Shown here: positions 13,614 through 16,343 of the stretch, in pieces
Layout of the letters: the number at the start of each line of letters is the position of its first letter
Numbering within the stretch: the first letter of the stretch is position 1
The notes under the pieces: generated by a model
What the model was told of the DNA's origin: nothing
Database searches by the model: none
The model's input: the letters and a program-made list of their open reading frames with translations, nothing else
Position numbers and translations under genes: made by a program
From: an uncultured Lachnospiraceae bacterium
GTDB lineage: Bacteria > Bacillota_A > Clostridia > Lachnospirales > Lachnospiraceae
Length of the DNA: 16,343 bases
Assembly (NCBI GenBank): GCA_946410365.1
Contig: CAMKAA010000005.1
Coordinates: forward strand, 1-16,343
Reading direction: 5' to 3'

Positions 13614-13661
13614 AACCCGGCGGGCCAGGGCATTTAAAAAATGCGCTGGCTTTGCCGGGTT
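13614..13661 (+). other. Long stem-loop between pnp and prfC without a T tract
   Basis: AACCCGGC (13614-13621) pairs with GCCGGGTT (13654-13661). Inside, GCCAG (13624-13628) pairs with CTGGC (13646-13650), and GCATTT (13630-13635) with AAATGC (13639-13644), closing a three-A loop. Only a few mismatches and possible G-U pairs interrupt the stem. CATTATG follows instead of a T run on this strand, and the opposite strand has no T run either. It is not a canonical intrinsic terminator; an mRNA-stabilising end or RNase III target are alternatives. Confidence 0.75.
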
Positions 13662-13707
13662 CATTATGCGGTCATACGAAACAGACATAGAAGCAGGAGA
13701 GTAGATT

Positions 13708-15300
13708 ATGTCAACAACAGCGCAGGAAATCGCACGCAGACGTACATTCGCGATCATTTCCCATCCTGATGCGGGTAAGACAACGCTTACAGAGAAGTTC
13801 CTTCTGTACGGAGGAGCGATCAATCTCGCGGGAAGTGTCAAAGGAAAGGCGACAGCCAGACATGCGGTATCTGACTGGATGGAGATTGAGAAACAAAGAG
13901 GAATCTCCGTGACCAGCTCGGTGCTGCAGTTCGAATATGACGGATGCTGCATCAACATTCTTGATACACCGGGACACCAGGATTTCTCTGAGGATACATA
14001 CCGCACGCTCATGGCAGCGGATTCCGCAGTGATGGTCATCGACGGAGCCAAAGGCGTAGAGCCCCAGACAAAGAAGCTTTTCAAGGTCTGTACAATGCGC
14101 CATATCCCGATCTTTACTTTTATCAATAAGATGGACCGGGACGCCCTGGACACATTTGATCTTCTTGATGACATTGAGAAGAACCTGGGAATCGACACCT
14201 GCCCCATGAACTGGCCGATCGGTTCGGGAAAAGCCTTTAAGGGTGTATTCGACAGGGAGAAAGAAGAAGTGATCACCTATGCGGATACTCAGAAGGGCAC
14301 CAGAGAGGGAACACAGACCAGGATCCCTATGGCAGACGAGGACAGTATACTCGCTGAGCTGGGCGAGGATGCCGCGGAGCAGCTGCGCGAGGAAGTGGAA
14401 CTTTTAGACGGGGCAAGCGCTGATTTTGATCTGGATGAGGTAAGAGCGGGAAACCTGACGCCGGTATTTTTTGGCTCCGCGCTCAACAATTTCGGCGTTG
14501 AGATCTTCCTTCGCCATTTCCTTGAAATGGCTCCGGCGCCTTCGGCGAGAATGACGGACCAGGGACCGGTGGATCCCGTAGAAGACGCCTTCTCCGCCTT
14601 CGTATTCAAGATCCAGGCTAATATGAACAAAGCCCACAGGGACAGGATCGCCTTTATCCGCATATGCTCCGGAAAATATGATATCGGCATGGATGTCAGG
14701 CATGTGCAGAGCGGAAGAGTGCAGAGACTTTCCCAGCCGCAGCAGCTCATGGCCGACGACAGAAAGATTCTCAGCGAGGCCTATGCGGGAGATATCATAG
14801 GTGTCTTTGATCCCGGCCTGTATTCGATCGGCGATACTTTCTGCATGCCTAAGGCAGGATTCAGATATGAGGGAATCCCTACATTCGCCCCTGAACACTT
14901 CGCGAGGGTGCGCCAGGTGGACACCATGAAGAGAGATCAGTTCGTCAAGGGAATCAAGCAGATCGCCCAGGAAGGCGCGATCCAGATCTTCAGAGAACTT
15001 CACACAGGCATGGAGGAGATCATCTGCGGAGTTGTGGGTATGCTGCAGTTTGACGTTCTTCAGTTCAGGCTCAAGAGCGAATACAATGTGGACATTATCC
15101 TTGAACAGCTGCCGTATGAGCATATCCGCTGGGTCACGAAGTGCGACACGGATATCATGCGGATCACCGGCACGACAGATATGAAGAGAGTCGAGGACCT
15201 TAAAGGCAATCCTCTGCTCCTCTTTATCAATCCCTGGTCCGTTCAGATGGTTCTGGACAGGAACGAGGGACTGGAGCTTGCAGAATTTTCCCGGGGCTGA
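13708..15300 (+). CDS. prfC: Peptide chain release factor 3
   Basis: RF3 is the ribosome-dependent GTPase that removes RF1/RF2 after peptide release. The 530-residue product matches the family's usual length (about 530). The G domain shows SHPDAGKTT at 18-26 (P-loop), the switch region GKATARHAVSDWMEIEKQRG followed by ISVTSSVLQF, DTPGHQDFSEDT from 86, and NKMD at 140-143. The remainder follows RF3 and not EF-G: no domain IV, and the segments FVFKIQANMNKAHRDRIAF, EGIPTFAPEHFARVRQ, and VVGMLQFDVLQFRLKSEYNV are typical. AGGAGAG lies upstream of the ATG at normal spacing. It follows pnp by 107 bases that hold a long hairpin, and it is separated from the yqhY-nusB group by a promoter. It is not part of the most common Firmicutes gene order here. 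Confidence 0.97.
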   Translation: MSTTAQEIARRRTFAIISHPDAGKTTLTEKFLLYGGAINLAGSVKGKATARHAVSDWMEIEKQRGISVTSSVLQFEYDGCCINILDTPGHQDFSEDTYRTLMAADSAVMVIDGAKGVEPQTKKLFKVCTMRHIPIFTFINKMDRDALDTFDLLDDIEKNLGIDTCPMNWPIGSGKAFKGVFDREKEEVITYADTQKGTREGTQTRIPMADEDSILAELGEDAAEQLREEVELLDGASADFDLDEVRAGNLTPVFFGSALNNFGVEIFLRHFLEMAPAPSARMTDQGPVDPVEDAFSAFVFKIQANMNKAHRDRIAFIRICSGKYDIGMDVRHVQSGRVQRLSQPQQLMADDRKILSEAYAGDIIGVFDPGLYSIGDTFCMPKAGFRYEGIPTFAPEHFARVRQVDTMKRDQFVKGIKQIAQEGAIQIFRELHTGMEEIICGVVGMLQFDVLQFRLKSEYNVDIILEQLPYEHIRWVTKCDTDIMRITGTTDMKRVEDLKGNPLLLFINPWSVQMVLDRNEGLELAEFSRG

Positions 15301-15303
15301 CTA

Positions 15304-15332
15304 TAGGCAAAGATTGCATAATCTGATAAAAT
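15304..15332 (+). promoter_or_regulatory. Probable promoter of the yqhY-nusB-xseA group
   Basis: An extended -10 element, TGATAAAAT (15324-15332), is preceded at 17 bases by TAGGCA (15304-15309, 4 of 6 matches). TTGCAT at 15314-15319 with TATGAT at 15335-15340 is an alternative with a short 15-base spacer. The segment also contains nested inverted repeats: TTGCATA (15314-15320) with TATGCAA (15344-15350), and CATAAT (15317-15322) with ATTATG (15333-15338). Confidence 0.5.
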
Positions 15333-15391
15333 ATTATGATGTATATGCAAAATATACAGGTTAAGGGTTTTTTATTGAACGGGAGGCTTCT

Positions 15392-15769
15392 ATGGCACAG
15401 GAAAAGAATACTGGTGAGAGATATAGTGATGCATTGGATATCGGCACAGTAAAGATCGCCGATGACGTGGTAGCTCTTATTGCTGCTTTTGCGGCGATGG
15501 AAGTGGAAGGCGTCTCCGGAATGGCAGGGGGGCTGGACATGAATGCGGTCAGCAGCGGCGGCATGAAAAGGCTCGGCAAGACTGTCAGGGTGGAAGTCAG
15601 CAAGGAAGGCGTGCAGGCCGATCTGGCTATAGATCTTGCCTACGGTTACAACATTCCCGAGACTTGCAGCAAGGTACAGGACAGAGTTAAGACCTCCATT
15701 GAGAATATGACCGGCCTTGAGGTCAAGGATGTCAATATTCGTGTCTCCGGTATCAAGATGAACGACTAA
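15392..15769 (+). CDS. yqhY: Asp23/Gls24 family envelope stress response protein, YqhY-like
   Basis: The 125-residue protein belongs to the Asp23/Gls24 family: GTVKIADDVVALIAAFAAME, VEGVSGMAGG, RVEVSKEGVQADLAIDLAYG, IPETCSKVQDRVKTSIENMT, and a final VKDVNIRVSGIKM. No signal peptide or membrane segment is seen. The family is named for alkaline-shock proteins. The paralogue next to nusB is called YqhY in B. subtilis, where it neighbours the acetyl-CoA carboxylase genes and its loss disturbs fatty-acid synthesis control. Here no acc genes are adjacent, only prfC upstream. GGGAGG lies five bases before the ATG. Assigning it to the YqhY subgroup rests on position beside nusB. Confidence 0.93.
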   Translation: MAQEKNTGERYSDALDIGTVKIADDVVALIAAFAAMEVEGVSGMAGGLDMNAVSSGGMKRLGKTVRVEVSKEGVQADLAIDLAYGYNIPETCSKVQDRVKTSIENMTGLEVKDVNIRVSGIKMND

Positions 15770-15788
15770 TGATTGAAAGACGGGCGAT

Positions 15789-16307
15789 ATGAACAGGAAA
15801 AGTTTGAGAGAGCAGATCTTTAAACTGCTTTTCAGAACAGAATTTAATGATCCGGCAGAGATGGAAGAACAGGCGGAGTTCTTTTTTGACAGCGGTGATA
15901 TGACCGTCACTGAAAAGGACAGGGAGTATATCACCGGAAAGTGCGGCAGGATCCTCGCGCATATAGAGGAGATCGACGGAGCTCTGAACGACAAACTCGA
16001 GGGATGGACGGTAAGCCGCCTTCCCAAGGTTGAGCTTGCGATCCTTCGTCTTGGCACATACGAGATCCTTTACGACGATTCGGTTCCCACAGGCGTTGCG
16101 ATCAACGAGGCCGTGGAACTTGGCAAGAAGTTCGGAGAAGACGGGTCGGGCGCATTTATCAACGGTGTTCTGGCCGGCATTTCCGGTAAGGAGAGAAGTA
16201 AACGATCTTCTTCCGACCGGGAGGAAGGAACTTCCCGCTCCGGATCCGCTTCCGGAGGCAGCGTTTCAGAGCGCAAGGGAGAGACCTATATCACAAGGAG
16301 AATATGA
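15789..16307 (+). CDS. nusB: Transcription antitermination factor NusB with a Ser/Arg-rich tail
   Basis: NusB binds boxA RNA together with NusE (S10) and prevents premature termination in rRNA operons. The core (about residues 1-137) is typical: NRKSLREQIFKLLFRTEF at the RNA-binding N-terminus, then WTVSRLPKVELAILRLGTYE, SVPTGVAINEAVELGKKFGE, and GAFINGVLAGI. At 172 residues it is longer than usual (about 130-150). The last 35 or so residues are low-complexity, rich in Ser, Arg, Gly and Glu (GTSRSGSASGGSVSERKGE). The ribosome binding site is weak (GAAAGACGGGCGAT before ATG), which suggests coupling to the preceding gene 19 bases upstream. The stop overlaps the start of xseA (ATGA at 16304-16307). 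Confidence 0.95.
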   Translation: MNRKSLREQIFKLLFRTEFNDPAEMEEQAEFFFDSGDMTVTEKDREYITGKCGRILAHIEEIDGALNDKLEGWTVSRLPKVELAILRLGTYEILYDDSVPTGVAINEAVELGKKFGEDGSGAFINGVLAGISGKERSKRSSSDREEGTSRSGSASGGSVSERKGETYITRRI

Positions 16308-16343
16308 GAAAGATATTTTCTGTATCGGAGATCAACCGGTATG
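16304..16343 (+). CDS. xseA: Exodeoxyribonuclease VII large subunit, N-terminal start (partial)
   Basis: An ATG overlapping the nusB stop, with AAGGAG three bases upstream, begins MRKIFSVSEINRY and runs off the window after 13 codons. XseA proteins usually start with a short stretch like 'xxSVSELNRYIK', and xseA follows nusB in many Firmicutes, sometimes with folD between. Exonuclease VII degrades single-stranded DNA. With so little sequence the call depends on the motif plus gene order. Confidence 0.8.
   Translation, partial: MRKIFSVSEINRY

Overview
The window is a stretch of conserved housekeeping chromosome from a low-to-mid GC Gram-positive bacterium, most likely a member of class Clostridia (Lachnospiraceae-like). 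The reasons are the polC-type DNA polymerase III end, the Firmicutes gene order rimP-nusA-ylxR-ylxQ-infB-rbfA-nrnA-truB-ribF-rpsO-pnp, the Asp23-family gene directly before nusB, strong AAGGAGG-type ribosome binding sites, and the absence of an encoded CCA on the tRNA. All genes lie on the + strand. No mobile element, CRISPR array, integrase or restriction/defence gene was seen.

Layout. (1) Bases 1-1096: the last 82 codons of polC, then a co-transcribed gene for a single-pass membrane protein with a Glu/Ala/Lys coiled coil and a C-terminal YARHG-like domain, closed by a strong intrinsic terminator. (2) Bases 1118-1739: a monocistronic Cys-type glutathione peroxidase with a perfect-consensus housekeeping promoter. 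(3) Bases 1778-1936: tRNA-Glu(CTC) with its own promoter and terminator. (4) Bases about 1976-10949: the transcription/translation operon rimP, nusA, ylxR (rnpM), ylxQ, infB, rbfA, nrnA, truB, ribF. It is headed by a terminator-like hairpin, and several genes overlap at ATGA or nearly so. (5) Bases 10984-13661: rpsO with its own promoter and a structured leader, then pnp, with hairpins after each gene. (6) Bases 13708-15300: prfC (peptide release factor 3). (7) Bases 15304-16343: a yqhY-like Asp23 gene, nusB, and the first 13 codons of xseA, running off the end.

The genes form a coherent gene-expression module: ribosome assembly (RimP, RbfA, S15), transcription elongation and antitermination (NusA, NusB), initiation and termination of translation (IF2, RF3), tRNA and RNase P functions (TruB, YlxR, tRNA-Glu), RNA turnover (PNPase, NrnA) and flavin cofactor synthesis (RibF).

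No novel system was found. The points most worth a second look are RNA-level control sites (the rimP leader hairpin and the double start of rimP, the rpsO leader, the hairpins around pnp) and lineage-specific disordered tails: a six-copy 36-bp Arg-rich repeat in IF2, an acidic Tyr-rich tail on NusA, and a Ser/Arg-rich tail on NusB. The IF2 and NusA tails have opposite composition and are encoded in the same operon.
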